Source of the DNA: Catalimonadaceae bacterium JC749
GTDB lineage: Bacteria > Bacteroidota > Bacteroidia > Cytophagales > Cyclobacteriaceae
Direction: 5' to 3'
DNA: 64,000 nt
Assembly: GCA_021730635.1 (NCBI GenBank)
Contig: JAJNNC010000008.1
Location: forward strand, 62,001-126,000
Below are positions 26,788-35,946 of the stretch, piece by piece; position 1 is the stretch's first letter, and the number at the start of each line of letters is the position of its first letter. The notes beneath the pieces were generated by a model. It saw nothing but the letters and a program-made list of their open reading frames with translations. It had not been told where the DNA came from and ran no database searches. The position numbers were made by a program, and so were the translations under genes.

Positions 26788-27417
26788 TTAATAACTTTTG
26801 ATAAGTTCGACTTCTTTAATTTTACCATTGGCATCATACTCCAGATTCTGTATTTGTGCCGGTTGGCTTCTGGTATCCTTCAGATAGTTGAGATATTTTC
26901 CAATGGTTGTGGGTTCATCATAATCTGTTTGACCACCACTCTGGCTGATGATAATCAGAACGGGTGTTTCCGTAGAAGAAAATAAACCCAGCGTTTCTCT
27001 GATTTTAGCGTTGGCCACATCATTATTACCAGACCGCGCTACTTCCTGGAAGAGACTGGACACCCGTGTATAACCATCTTCATTGGCTCCCGTACGAGGC
27101 TTTTCTGCAGTTTGCTTTTCTTCTGCCTCTGCCGCTCTTTGTTCCTCGATAGCCATTTCCGCCCTGTCGATAAGATCCAGAATTTCAGGATCCTGCAGGT
27201 TCATCGCTTTGACACGCTCCAGGTCTTGTTCATTTTCCTCTAGTGAGCGGGTTTTGTCATTAATGATAGCCAGCAGTGTGGTTTTAGCTTCCGCTATTTT
27301 AGCATCCAGGGCTTCCTGTCGGGCACGCGCCTCTTTTTTCGCCTTACATCCTACTGTTCCGAAAGATATTGAGGCAATGAAGGCCAGTACAATCAGTTGC
27401 TGAATACTCAGCTTCAT
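26788..27417 (-). CDS. Lipoprotein, first gene of LRR operon
   Basis: 209 residues from ATG at 27417, where a clean lipoprotein signal peptide begins (MKLSIQQLIVLAFIASISFG with lipobox TVGC). The frame stays open to an ATG at 27486, which would add 23 mostly basic residues and is less likely. Residues 25-100 form a charged coiled coil (EARARQEALDAKIAEAKTTL); the end has IISQSGGQTDYDEPTTIGKY and a beta-hairpin. No family was recognised. The coiled coil and lipid anchor suggest a scaffold holding the other operon products at a membrane, which is inference. Confidence 0.75.
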   Translation of the reverse strand: MKLSIQQLIVLAFIASISFGTVGCKAKKEARARQEALDAKIAEAKTTLLAIINDKTRSLEENEQDLERVKAMNLQDPEILDLIDRAEMAIEEQRAAEAEEKQTAEKPRTGANEDGYTRVSSLFQEVARSGNNDVANAKIRETLGLFSSTETPVLIIISQSGGQTDYDEPTTIGKYLNYLKDTRSQPAQIQNLEYDANGKIKEVELIKSY

Positions 27418-27979
27418 GAGGTAATGCCGCATTTGTTTTTTAAAATCGCTACCCCTGCGGGTTGTCCGTATTGTTTTTGTATTCATAAATGTATTGGTTA
27501 GTAGATCAGGCTAATGAGCCATTCTCAGTCAAGAAAATTTTGTACCAAAATGCACCGTTCTTGTAAAAATATTATATTATAATACTTTAAACACAAGTTT
27601 CTGACCTTGAGGCCTTTGGAAAAGCTTTTGTAAAATCAAACTGCAAGTATACAAACATATTTTTTTGTATGAAGAATAAAAAGGTTAAATTCTGAAGCAC
27701 AGAAGGTCAAATCCTAAACAGCAGAAATAGGAATGACAAAAAATGATAGTACTATCCAATATATTTTATAAACTTGCCTGCTTTCTTGACTTCTTTTTCT
27801 ATACTACGCAAATCAGCTTTTAGTGAACTTTTTCACACAAATTGGGGTAAAAATTTTATGAAATATAAAAATACGCTGTCGTTTGACACTCAGTATTCAT
27901 TTCAACCATAACGCGCTATCCATAAATTTCTAACATCGTTTAGGGATCTTCGCTAAGGCTATAAAATAGGAATACAAGA
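27418..27979. other. Divergent intergenic region, no gene seen
   Basis: Roughly 500 AT-rich bases between the LRR operon and the histidine kinase. One box matching TATGTTTG on the minus strand (27652-27659) lacks a TTG at the right distance. No tRNA, stable hairpin or coding frame was found. Confidence 0.45.
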
Positions 27980-30616
27980 ATGGCTTGGATTAAGATCAGA
28001 AAATTCGTTCGTTTTTACCTGCTGGCATTTCTATCGGCTTTATTCTTACTCATTTTAACGATCGTTACTTTCTGGGAAATTCAAAAAAGAGTAGCAGAGC
28101 GGAACAAAAACCTGTTTCATTTACGCACAGAAGCTGCCACCACGGCTATCAAGAAGCGGATGCAGGACTATATCCAAATTCTCAAGGGAGGCCAGGGTCT
28201 GTTTGAGGTCAGTGATTCCGTTACCCGTGAAGAATGGAAAGGCTATGTGCAGACTATTCATGTGGATGAGCATTACCCTGGTATCCAGGGGATAGGGTAT
28301 ACCCTTCTGGTTTCTCCCCAGCACTTAGCATCCTTTGAAGAACGCATACAAAACAATGGTTTTCCCCAATTTAAGGTGTGGCCGGAACAGGAAAGATCTC
28401 TCTATACCTCCATACTTTACCTGGAACCTTTTGATGCCAGAAACCAGCGGGCCTTTGGCTATGATATGTTTACTGACTCTACCCGGAGAGAGGCTATGGA
28501 AAGAGCAAGGGATACCGGTGAACCTGCCCTCTCCGCCATGGTGACACTGGTACAGGAAACCGAGGTAGGTGTCCAAAAAGGATTCCTTTTATACTTACCC
28601 CTGTACAAAAAAGGCACAGCACCTGCTACAGCGCAGGATAGGCGAAAACTGATCACAGGTTATGTGTACAGTCCCTTTCGAGTGAATGATCTGATGAATG
28701 GTATATTGGGAAACCGCTACCCGGAATTGAACCTTGAAATCTACGATGGATCGTTGATAGCACCCCATACCCTACTGTACATTAAGGATTCTGCCGGCGT
28801 CGACAGTAAAGCTTCCGAACCCAACCTGCAAAGAACCTCTTCTATTCAAATAGGAGGGCATGCCTGGAAATTACATTTTACCCCACTCTCAGATTTTGGT
28901 TATGATACGGTCTTTCCCTACTTTGTATTAGGCGGCGGGCTTCTCATCAGCGCCCTGATCTTCATCATCATGTTCTCACTGTCTAATATTGAGAAGTCTG
29001 ATTATCTGAAGCAGGTAATTACCGACAATGCCTCTGCCGCCCTCTTCATTGTAGATACCAAAGGCTACTGTACCTTTATGAATCCTGCGGCCGAAGTATT
29101 GACAGGCTATAGTTTTCAGGAAGCGCACGATCATACCCTGCATGCTTTGCTGCATCATAGTTATCCGGATGGCTCTCCTTACCCTGCACAACATTGTCCT
29201 ATTACACAGGTCCTGTCGGCTCAGGGTGCTATAGACAGGCATGAAGATGTATTCATTCACAAAAACGGAACTAGATTTTATGCCAATGTCAACGCTCAGC
29301 CTATCTATGAAAACAAACGTATTGTCGCTTATCTGATTGAGGTAAGAGACATCAGCCAGGAGAAGAAGGCGGAAATTGCTTTAAAGGAGAAAAATCGTAA
29401 CCTCCAAACCCTAAACAATATAGGCATCAATTTATCGGCTGAGTTAGACCTTAAAAAATTACTGCAGGTCATTACGGATTCCTGTACGGAACTCACCGGA
29501 GCGGAATTCGGCGCTTTCTTTTATCAACAGATTAATGAAAAAGGAGAATCTTATATGCTTTATACGCTTTCGGGGGTAGACCCTGAAGCTTTTGCTCATT
29601 TCCCGATGCCCAGAAAAACCAAAATCTTTGCCCCTACTTTTCATGGCGAAGGGATCATCCGATCAGATGATATTACCCTGGATGAGCGATATGGGCAGAA
29701 TCCTCCTTATCATGGCATGCCTGAAGGCCATTTACCCGTAAAAAGTTATCTTTCCGTACCCGTTATCTCAAGGAACGGAACGGTGCTGGGCAGTCTGTTC
29801 TTTGGCCATCATAAACCCGCTGTGTTTACCAAAGGTACGGAAGAGATTGTCAAAGGAATCGCTGCCCAGGCAGCCATTGCTATTGATAATTCACAGCTAT
29901 TTGAGACCATCCGCACTAAAAATGACGAGTTGGTCAGGATCAACAATGACCTGGATAATTTTGTCTATACGGCTTCTCATGATCTGAAAGCGCCTGTATT
30001 GAATATTGAGGGCTTGGTGCATACCCTTAAGAGTGCTTTGAAAGAAAAGAATACAGAGAAAGTACAGCTGGTGATTAAGATGATGAAAATTTCTGTACTT
30101 AAATTTAAAGAAACGATTCAGGCACTCACCGAAGTATCCAAAGCAAAAAGTGACCTGGATGATGAAAAACAATGGGTCCGCCTTCCGGAACTGCTCCATG
30201 ATATAGAATTAAGCATACAGGATGTCATACAAGAGTCTGACGCCAGCATAAGGGCTACCTTCGAGTGTCCTGCTGTCAGGTTTTCGCAAGCCAACTTAAG
30301 GAGTGTGCTATTAAACCTGATTACCAACGCTATCAAGTACCGGTCCCCTTTGCGGAAGCCTGTGATTGATATTAGCTGTAAGAGAGAAAATGAAAAAATT
30401 TTACTGAAGGTATCTGACAATGGCCTGGGAATTCCTGAGCACTATCTGTCCAAGGTTTTTATGATGTTTAAAAGGTATCACTCCCATGTGGAAGGAACCG
30501 GGATAGGTCTGTATCTGGTAAAACGAATTGTAGAGAATCACGGTGGCAGTGTTGAAGTAAAAAGCCAGGTAGATCAGGGTACTGTTTTCACCATCATTTT
30601 GCCGGATCAATCGTAA
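27980..30616 (+). CDS. CHASE-PAS-GAF hybrid-less sensor histidine kinase
   Basis: 878 residues. Membrane helix 1 at about 10-30, periplasmic CHASE domain at about 75-270 (GIQGIGYTLLVSPQHL), helix 2 near 312-334, then PAS (ITDNASAALFIVDTKGYCTF), GAF (about 480-640) and the kinase core. The phosphoacceptor box is FVYTASHDLKAPVLN; ATP-binding boxes are LITNAIKYRS, KVSDNGLGIPEHYLSKVF and GTGIGLYLVKRIVENHGG. CHASE domains sense small extracellular molecules; the ligand is unknown. No response regulator gene is nearby, so it is an orphan kinase. Confidence 0.94.
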   Translation: MAWIKIRKFVRFYLLAFLSALFLLILTIVTFWEIQKRVAERNKNLFHLRTEAATTAIKKRMQDYIQILKGGQGLFEVSDSVTREEWKGYVQTIHVDEHYPGIQGIGYTLLVSPQHLASFEERIQNNGFPQFKVWPEQERSLYTSILYLEPFDARNQRAFGYDMFTDSTRREAMERARDTGEPALSAMVTLVQETEVGVQKGFLLYLPLYKKGTAPATAQDRRKLITGYVYSPFRVNDLMNGILGNRYPELNLEIYDGSLIAPHTLLYIKDSAGVDSKASEPNLQRTSSIQIGGHAWKLHFTPLSDFGYDTVFPYFVLGGGLLISALIFIIMFSLSNIEKSDYLKQVITDNASAALFIVDTKGYCTFMNPAAEVLTGYSFQEAHDHTLHALLHHSYPDGSPYPAQHCPITQVLSAQGAIDRHEDVFIHKNGTRFYANVNAQPIYENKRIVAYLIEVRDISQEKKAEIALKEKNRNLQTLNNIGINLSAELDLKKLLQVITDSCTELTGAEFGAFFYQQINEKGESYMLYTLSGVDPEAFAHFPMPRKTKIFAPTFHGEGIIRSDDITLDERYGQNPPYHGMPEGHLPVKSYLSVPVISRNGTVLGSLFFGHHKPAVFTKGTEEIVKGIAAQAAIAIDNSQLFETIRTKNDELVRINNDLDNFVYTASHDLKAPVLNIEGLVHTLKSALKEKNTEKVQLVIKMMKISVLKFKETIQALTEVSKAKSDLDDEKQWVRLPELLHDIELSIQDVIQESDASIRATFECPAVRFSQANLRSVLLNLITNAIKYRSPLRKPVIDISCKRENEKILLKVSDNGLGIPEHYLSKVFMMFKRYHSHVEGTGIGLYLVKRIVENHGGSVEVKSQVDQGTVFTIILPDQS

Positions 30617-30641
30617 AAGGCAGGCCATATAGCCCCATGGC

Positions 30642-31343
30642 TTATTCGTTACATTCCACAAATTTGTTGATATCCTGCGACTTGCCCATGACAATCAACA
30701 TATCAGATTCATAAAGGACGGTCTCCGGTCTGGGTACGCCAATGACATGCTGTGCCTGCACCGTTTCGCCGTTTTTCTTCTCTTCTTTGAAAGTTCTCTT
30801 AATAGTAATCAAGTTAATATCATAACTCTCTCTGAGCCCGATATCTCTGACTGTCTGGTTCACCAGCCGCTTGGGCGTCCGGATTTCTACTATCTCATAA
30901 TCGTCTGGCAGCTCAAAATAGGACCTGAGACCTGGTTGTAGCAGGGTTTCCGCTACGGTTTTTCCTACGGTTTCTTCAGGCGAAAGAATCTCTTTGACTC
31001 CTATTTTTTCGAGAATCATACGCTGCTGTAAGTTAGCGGCCCGGGCGATCACTCTCTTCACTTTCAGATCCAGCACATGGGCAGTAGCCAGCAACAACGC
31101 CTCAAAATCTTCACCAATGGCTATCACAGCCGCATCCACCTGCTGTATATCCTGTGCACTCAGAGCTTTGATATCGGTAGCATCCAAAGCTACAGCGTAA
31201 GCGACATCTTCCTTGATTTGTTCAATTTTATTCAGATCATTGTCGATAGCAATTACTTCGGCGCCATGATCGGCTAGGGTTTTGGCGATAGATGTTCCAA
31301 ATCTTCCTAAACCGATGACCGCAAAGATACCATTCCCATTCAT
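30642..31343 (-). CDS. KtrA/TrkA-type potassium-channel regulatory subunit
   Basis: 233 residues with RCK-N (AVIGLGRFGTSIAKTLADHG, an NAD/ATP-binding Rossmann motif with downstream acidic IAIDND) and RCK-C (about 140-225, ELPDDYEIVEIRTP). Such cytoplasmic gating rings bind nucleotides and regulate K+ uptake through TrkH/KtrB-like membrane subunits; no such channel gene is in the window. Its ATG overlaps the udk stop by 4 bases, so it is the last gene of the rdgB-udk run. Confidence 0.92.
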   Translation of the reverse strand: MNGNGIFAVIGLGRFGTSIAKTLADHGAEVIAIDNDLNKIEQIKEDVAYAVALDATDIKALSAQDIQQVDAAVIAIGEDFEALLLATAHVLDLKVKRVIARAANLQQRMILEKIGVKEILSPEETVGKTVAETLLQPGLRSYFELPDDYEIVEIRTPKRLVNQTVRDIGLRESYDINLITIKRTFKEEKKNGETVQAQHVIGVPRPETVLYESDMLIVMGKSQDINKFVECNE

Positions 31344-31972
31344 AGTAATTTAGATTTTAAAAACGCCACTAACACTTCTACAGCGGCCGGCAGCTCATCA
31401 TGCTGACACATTTTGTTGTTAGGAATGATCAAATCTGCTTCATGCCGGTATGGAGCGATATATTTTTCGTAGGCTGGTGCCACATGATGGGTATATTTGA
31501 ATAAAATGTCTTCTAAGGGATATCCTCTTTCCACCTGATCCCGGGTAATCCGGCGATGAATTTTAAGATGCTCTTTGGCCTCAATAAATATTTTAAGATC
31601 CAGCAGTTTACTGATCTCCGGAAAATAGAAAACAAAGATACCCTCTACCAGTATGATAGGGGCAGGATAAAATTCCAGCAATCTGGGACTTTTAGCAGGG
31701 TTATTAAAAGTATACTCTCTTCTGGTTATTTTCCTGCCTTTTTTAAGCTGTTCCAGGTCGCTGGCAAATTGTGCGGCCTCTATGACATCAGGCTCATCAA
31801 AATTAGTAATTTTATTTTCCTCCTGATTATGCGTAGTGCGGTTGCGATAGTAGTTATCCTGAGATATCAAACACAACTGATCGGGCTCCAAAGCATTTTG
31901 CAGCCACTTCAACAATTGAGTCTTACCCGAACCACTACCCCCGGTGACACCAACCACAATGGGCTCTTTCAT
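31340..31972 (-). CDS. udk: Uridine kinase
   Basis: 210 residues, normal length. P-loop GVTGGSGSGKTQLL, substrate loop SQDNYYRNRTTHNQEENKI and FDEPDVIEA, lid region RRITRDQVERG. It phosphorylates uridine and cytidine to UMP and CMP in pyrimidine salvage. The start overlaps the rdgB stop by 4 bases (ATGA arrangement) and the end overlaps the K+ regulator likewise, indicating a tightly coupled operon. Confidence 0.94.
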   Translation of the reverse strand: MKEPIVVGVTGGSGSGKTQLLKWLQNALEPDQLCLISQDNYYRNRTTHNQEENKITNFDEPDVIEAAQFASDLEQLKKGRKITRREYTFNNPAKSPRLLEFYPAPIILVEGIFVFYFPEISKLLDLKIFIEAKEHLKIHRRITRDQVERGYPLEDILFKYTHHVAPAYEKYIAPYRHEADLIIPNNKMCQHDELPAAVEVLVAFLKSKLL

Positions 31973-32553
31973 GGATTAAATTGGTTTTGTAAAAAATCTA
32001 CTAATTTTCTGATAGCTTTGCCACGATGACTTATCTTATTTTTCTCCTCTAAACGCATGGAAGCAAATGTCTGGGCATAACCGTCGGGAACAAAAACAGG
32101 ATCATAGCCAAAGCCACCCCTGCCTGAAGGTTCCCGGAGAATGGTCCCCCGCACAACCCCTTCAAACTGATACTTCTTTTCATCCAGCACCAAAGTTATT
32201 ACCGTACGAAACTGCGCCGAACGGTCTTCTTTTGCTGACAGCTTTTCTAACAGCAGGCGTATATTAGCTTCATTGTTTCGCTGCGGTCCGGCATACCGCG
32301 CCGAATACACGCCCGGTTCTCCGGATAAAGCATCCACTTCCAGACCGGTATCATCGGCAAAGCAGGCCACCTGATAGCGCTGGTATACGTACATCGCCTT
32401 TTCTTCCGAATTACCTTCCAGTGTAGACTGATTTTCGGGCAATTCTTCTGTACAGCCAATATCAGCCAGGCTGACCACCTGAAAATCAGCTCCTAACAAT
32501 GGTATAACTTCATGCAGCTTGTGGAGGTTATTGGTAGCAAAACATATTTGCAT
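31969..32553 (-). CDS. rdgB: XTP/dITP diphosphatase (HAM1 family)
   Basis: 194 residues. Signature segments ICFATNNLHKLHEVIPLLG, CFADDTGLEVDALSGEPG and EPSGRGGFGYDPVFVPDG, and SHRGKAIRKL at the end. The enzyme hydrolyses non-canonical purine triphosphates to keep them out of DNA and RNA. It lies 12 bases after the FKBP lipoprotein gene and overlaps udk. Confidence 0.96.
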   Translation of the reverse strand: MQICFATNNLHKLHEVIPLLGADFQVVSLADIGCTEELPENQSTLEGNSEEKAMYVYQRYQVACFADDTGLEVDALSGEPGVYSARYAGPQRNNEANIRLLLEKLSAKEDRSAQFRTVITLVLDEKKYQFEGVVRGTILREPSGRGGFGYDPVFVPDGYAQTFASMRLEEKNKISHRGKAIRKLVDFLQNQFNP

Positions 32554-32565
32554 ACACTATTCAAG

Positions 32566-33543
32566 TTAGTTGACGGACTCTACCTCTATGTCAAACCGGA
32601 GTACGGCAAAAGGAGGAATTTTTTCAGCATAACCCAGCCCGGGGTTGATCCATCCGTTTTCCAGCAAATCGCGGATGATAGACCGGGGAATGATGGTAGC
32701 ACTGCCTTCATAGCCGGCATGAGAAGGAATTAAAATAATACCTTTTTCGCCTTCCTGCATTTGCCTGAGGCCCGTTTCAAAACCTTCGATGACGCTGGTA
32801 TTACCAATAGCTACGGGAAAAGGATCATCATCCTCCAGGTTGCTGTCGAAAACTGTGCTGTCCAGCAAGCTTCCTGTATAGCGGACCTCCACCAACTTTC
32901 CATCCGTGATAGCGGTACTATCTCCCGCCTCAGTCTGTATATAATAAACACCGGAGGTAAGGCTGTCGGCCCCTGCCAGTCCTTTCTGAGCTAAATAGGC
33001 TTTAATCTGCGCATCTTCCACCTGCTTTTCCTCTCCTGCATTCAGTACCTCTGCAATTTTGAGCTGCATTCTGACAATGGCATTCTGCGGGATAAGATTG
33101 GTCTTGGAGAAATTTTGGTAAGCGTTTTGAGACGGAAGAAAAAACTCATACGTTTCTCCTTCCTTCATCATGGCGATCGAGGCTTCCAGCGCTACCGGCA
33201 CTTTAATGATGTTGCTTCCAAAAGCTACTTTCGCAGGCATATCGGTTCCTTCTCTTTTCTCTTCAATCAGCTGCCCTTCCAAAGTACTCAACCGGTAGTA
33301 AAAGCTGACAGCGTCTCCTGTCTTAGGAGCTGTTCCGCTGGGGTTTTCCGTGATGGCATGATAATAAAACTGACGGGTATCTTCAGTGGCATCAATATTA
33401 TTCTCTGCCAGGAAAGATTCTATCGTTTCCATCTGTTGCTGGACAAGTCCATCATTTGGGTCGTTGGTGTCATTATCCAGACAAGCCTGGGTAAGCAGCA
33501 TGGATGCGACAATCCACAACATGCTTAATCTTTTGTTACTCAT
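32566..33543 (-). CDS. Tandem FKBP-type peptidyl-prolyl isomerase lipoprotein
   Basis: 325 residues with lipobox TQAC. Two FKBP-like domains: a degenerate one at about 65-165 (GDAVSFYYRLSTLEGQLIEE) and a more canonical one at about 210-320 (KLVEVRYTGSLLDSTVFDSN, EGFETGLRQMQEGEKGIILI). The second has an insertion between GYEGS and IPPFAVLRFDIEV where the usual AYG...IPPNATL loop lies. Some FKBP lipoproteins of this phylum (GldI) aid gliding, but nothing here proves that role. It follows its paralogue but is separated by a terminator-like hairpin. Confidence 0.9.
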   Translation of the reverse strand: MSNKRLSMLWIVASMLLTQACLDNDTNDPNDGLVQQQMETIESFLAENNIDATEDTRQFYYHAITENPSGTAPKTGDAVSFYYRLSTLEGQLIEEKREGTDMPAKVAFGSNIIKVPVALEASIAMMKEGETYEFFLPSQNAYQNFSKTNLIPQNAIVRMQLKIAEVLNAGEEKQVEDAQIKAYLAQKGLAGADSLTSGVYYIQTEAGDSTAITDGKLVEVRYTGSLLDSTVFDSNLEDDDPFPVAIGNTSVIEGFETGLRQMQEGEKGIILIPSHAGYEGSATIIPRSIIRDLLENGWINPGLGYAEKIPPFAVLRFDIEVESVN

Positions 33544-33555
33544 ACGTTAGCTGAT

Positions 33556-33582
33556 ATAAAAAATCCGGTGGATCACCGGATT
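33556..33582 (-). terminator. Intrinsic terminator between FKBP genes
   Basis: On the minus strand AATCCGGTG-atc-CACCGGATT is a perfect 9-bp stem (33582-33562) followed by T6. It would end or reduce transcription from the upstream FKBP gene before the second one starts 13 bases later. Confidence 0.75.
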
Positions 33583-33609
33583 AATAACGAAAACAGAAAA
33601 TGATTCATT

Positions 33610-34521
33610 TTAATTTTTAGCCCCTTCTTTTACGTCTACCAGTTCTACATCGAACACCAGAATAGAATTTGGAGCGATGACACCGCCTGCCCCCTGAGGA
33701 CCATAGGCCAAGGGAGAAGGTATGTAGAGTGTTGCCTTACTTCCTTCATTCAGCAGGGCTATTCCTTCATCCCAACCAGGGATTACCATACCCTGACCAA
33801 TAGGAAATCCAAAGGGCCCCTGATTGCGCTCATAAGAAGAATCAAACTGCGTTCCATCCAGCAATTTACCTGTATACTGTACAAAAACAGAATCGCCCGG
33901 AGAAGGCTGTACGCCGCTTCCTTTCTTGGTAATCACATATCTTACGCCCGATTCGCTGGTTTGCGCATCAATTTTATTTTCTTTCAGATACGCTTCAATT
34001 TTAACACTATCGGTTGACATTTGCTCCGACTGTTGAGAAAGCATGGCTTCCCGCTGCTTCTTCATTTCCTCCATACGGAAGGTTTGGAAATCCTCTTCTG
34101 TCATCACATCGGCCACTCCTACATTAAAAGTAATAGCGCTGGCAGAATCCACAAAAGGAGGAATTTGCGAACGGAAGGTTTTGACAAATACATCTTCTGC
34201 CGGAACCTTAAACTCAACACTATCCCCTTCTTTCAGCATGGCAAACCCTTCATAAATCATACCGGTGGCACTGCTGTCAATTTGAATTAACACAGGGGAA
34301 CCCTGGTCTGCCGTATTAAACAGCACTGAATCATCGGCTGTCTTATAACTCATATTGATAGAAAGAATTTTACCATTCTCGGCTTTATCACCCTCTCCTT
34401 GCTTCACATATTTATATTGTAATCCAGAATCAGTAGACTGGTATCCTCCTTCATTCTGTTGTCCACAAGCTGCCAGACCCACGATTGCCAGCAGTAAAGT
34501 ATGTATTCCTAAATGTTTCAT
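33610..34521 (-). CDS. Tandem FKBP-type peptidyl-prolyl isomerase lipoprotein
   Basis: 303 residues, lipobox GLAAC. The first FKBP-like domain (about 30-130) is degenerate; the second (about 205-300) is canonical: GDSVFVQYTGKLLDGTQFDS, GWDEGIALLNEGSKATLYIP, LAYGPQGAGGVIAPNSILVF. It should accelerate prolyl isomerisation of exported proteins in the periplasm. It starts 1 base after the nrnA stop, so it is co-transcribed with it. Confidence 0.92.
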   Translation of the reverse strand: MKHLGIHTLLLAIVGLAACGQQNEGGYQSTDSGLQYKYVKQGEGDKAENGKILSINMSYKTADDSVLFNTADQGSPVLIQIDSSATGMIYEGFAMLKEGDSVEFKVPAEDVFVKTFRSQIPPFVDSASAITFNVGVADVMTEEDFQTFRMEEMKKQREAMLSQQSEQMSTDSVKIEAYLKENKIDAQTSESGVRYVITKKGSGVQPSPGDSVFVQYTGKLLDGTQFDSSYERNQGPFGFPIGQGMVIPGWDEGIALLNEGSKATLYIPSPLAYGPQGAGGVIAPNSILVFDVELVDVKEGAKN

Positions 34522-34522
34522 G

Positions 34523-35563
34523 TTACGTTAAATGTAGTTCTTGTTCTTTTAAACTTTTATGCAATTGAGATTTATACAATGGAAGCAATTGAAGAAACTT
34601 CTTCACAGTCTCTTCCAGCGACTGATGAGAAATACCTCCTGCCGCGTTTTTATGACCACCACCCTCAAAATGTTTGGCAGCTAACTCATTGACGGGGAAA
34701 TCGCCGATAGAACGAAAAGACAGTTTCACCGCTTCCGAACGATCGATAATAATGGCTGCCATGGTGATACCTTCAATAGAAAGAGCATAGTTAACCAGCC
34801 CTTCCGTATCTCCGGTACGGGAATTAAACTTTTCAAGGTCTTTGGCTGTAATAGCAAAATAAGCTGTATTATACTCTGGCAAGACTACCAGTTTTTCACT
34901 GAGGGCGTAGCCGATGAATCGGAGCCGGTCCATAGAGTTATTATCATAGACCAGTTTACTGACTTTGGATACGTTAGCGCCTAATTCTATCAGGTCTGCC
35001 ACTACTTCATGCACATGTTTGGTGGTATTAGGATGCCTGAATGATCCGGTATCGGTCATGATGCCTGCATACAGGCACTCTGCCATGTCTTTGTCTATCA
35101 AGCGCCTCTCACCTAAATCTATGATCAGCTGATAGAGCAACTCACAGGTAGCGGCCGCCTGCACATCCCAGAACTCGAAATCAGCAAACATTTCCTTACC
35201 CATATGATGGTCTATCACCACTTTTAGTGCTTTCGAGTTCCTGACAATCTCTCCCATATCCTCTATTCTGTTCAGTGACGAAAAATCCAGACAAAAGATC
35301 ATATCTGCTTCTTCCATCAAGAGCGTAGCCTTTTTTTCCTGCCCGTTGCTGTAAACCATCACCTCTTTCTGTCCGTACATCCAATGCAGAAACTGAGGAT
35401 AATCAGTGGGTGTGATCACCTGAACCTGGTGCTGCTTCTTTTTTAAATAGGAAGCTAACCCCAGGGCGGCTCCCAAAGCGTCAGCATCCGGATTACTATG
35501 TGCCGTAATGACTACTTTTTTAGGAGTATCCAGTAATTGTTGAAATGCTTTTAAATCTTGCAT
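34523..35563 (-). CDS. DHH-family phosphoesterase, NrnA-like
   Basis: 346 residues. Motifs AHSNPDADALGAALGLASYL, FCLDFSSLNRIED, VVIDHHMGKE (the DHH box), and the DHHA1 glycine motif FEGGGHKNAAGG. These are the marks of bifunctional oligoribonuclease/pAp phosphatase NrnA, which degrades 2-5-nucleotide RNAs and 3'-phosphoadenosine 5'-phosphate in the cytoplasm. Length is normal. First gene of a leftward run with the FKBP lipoproteins. Confidence 0.93.
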   Translation of the reverse strand: MQDLKAFQQLLDTPKKVVITAHSNPDADALGAALGLASYLKKKQHQVQVITPTDYPQFLHWMYGQKEVMVYSNGQEKKATLLMEEADMIFCLDFSSLNRIEDMGEIVRNSKALKVVIDHHMGKEMFADFEFWDVQAAATCELLYQLIIDLGERRLIDKDMAECLYAGIMTDTGSFRHPNTTKHVHEVVADLIELGANVSKVSKLVYDNNSMDRLRFIGYALSEKLVVLPEYNTAYFAITAKDLEKFNSRTGDTEGLVNYALSIEGITMAAIIIDRSEAVKLSFRSIGDFPVNELAAKHFEGGGHKNAAGGISHQSLEETVKKFLQLLPLYKSQLHKSLKEQELHLT

Positions 35564-35946
35564 TATTTAATAAACTGCCGTCCTTAACCCTTGCGGCGTT
35601 TGTTAAATACTAAACCACAAAAGTGGAAATAAAAAACCTGAAAAACAAAACACCTCTTGTCACTTTCACTTCAGCCTATTATTACGATATAACCACTTTT
35701 ACCGACAACACCTGTTAGCAATACACCTTCGCCAACGAATATATGGCTGCTTTCTGAATGGATGGTCGGCCGCCTGGCTGTTAAGAAATATATATACAAA
35801 GAATGGTTAAAATAAGTTCGTATTCAATCTTCCTTTGCTTTCAGCTATTTTATCATTTTTTTTGCCGATACATTGAGATGTCCTCAATAGTGAACTTATC
35901 AACTATCGTTTCGTTTATCCAGTATACAGGTATTAAACTTATTTTC
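35564..35946. other. Divergent intergenic region, no gene seen
   Basis: About 380 AT-rich bases between nrnA and nfu. The nfu frame is open through the last part (from 35803), but those codons are hydrophobic and unlike the family, so they are treated as non-coding. A tiny CCAC-aaaa-GTGG hairpin lies near 35613-35624. No promoter consensus was matched. Confidence 0.45.

Noticed and set aside
30617-30641. Terminator between the kinase and K+ regulator genes
   Set aside because: Only a five-base stem (GCCAT/ATGGC) and no T-run.
35803-35946. N-terminal extension of Nfu
   Set aside because: 48 hydrophobic residues unlike the family; the ATG at 35947 gives the normal start.
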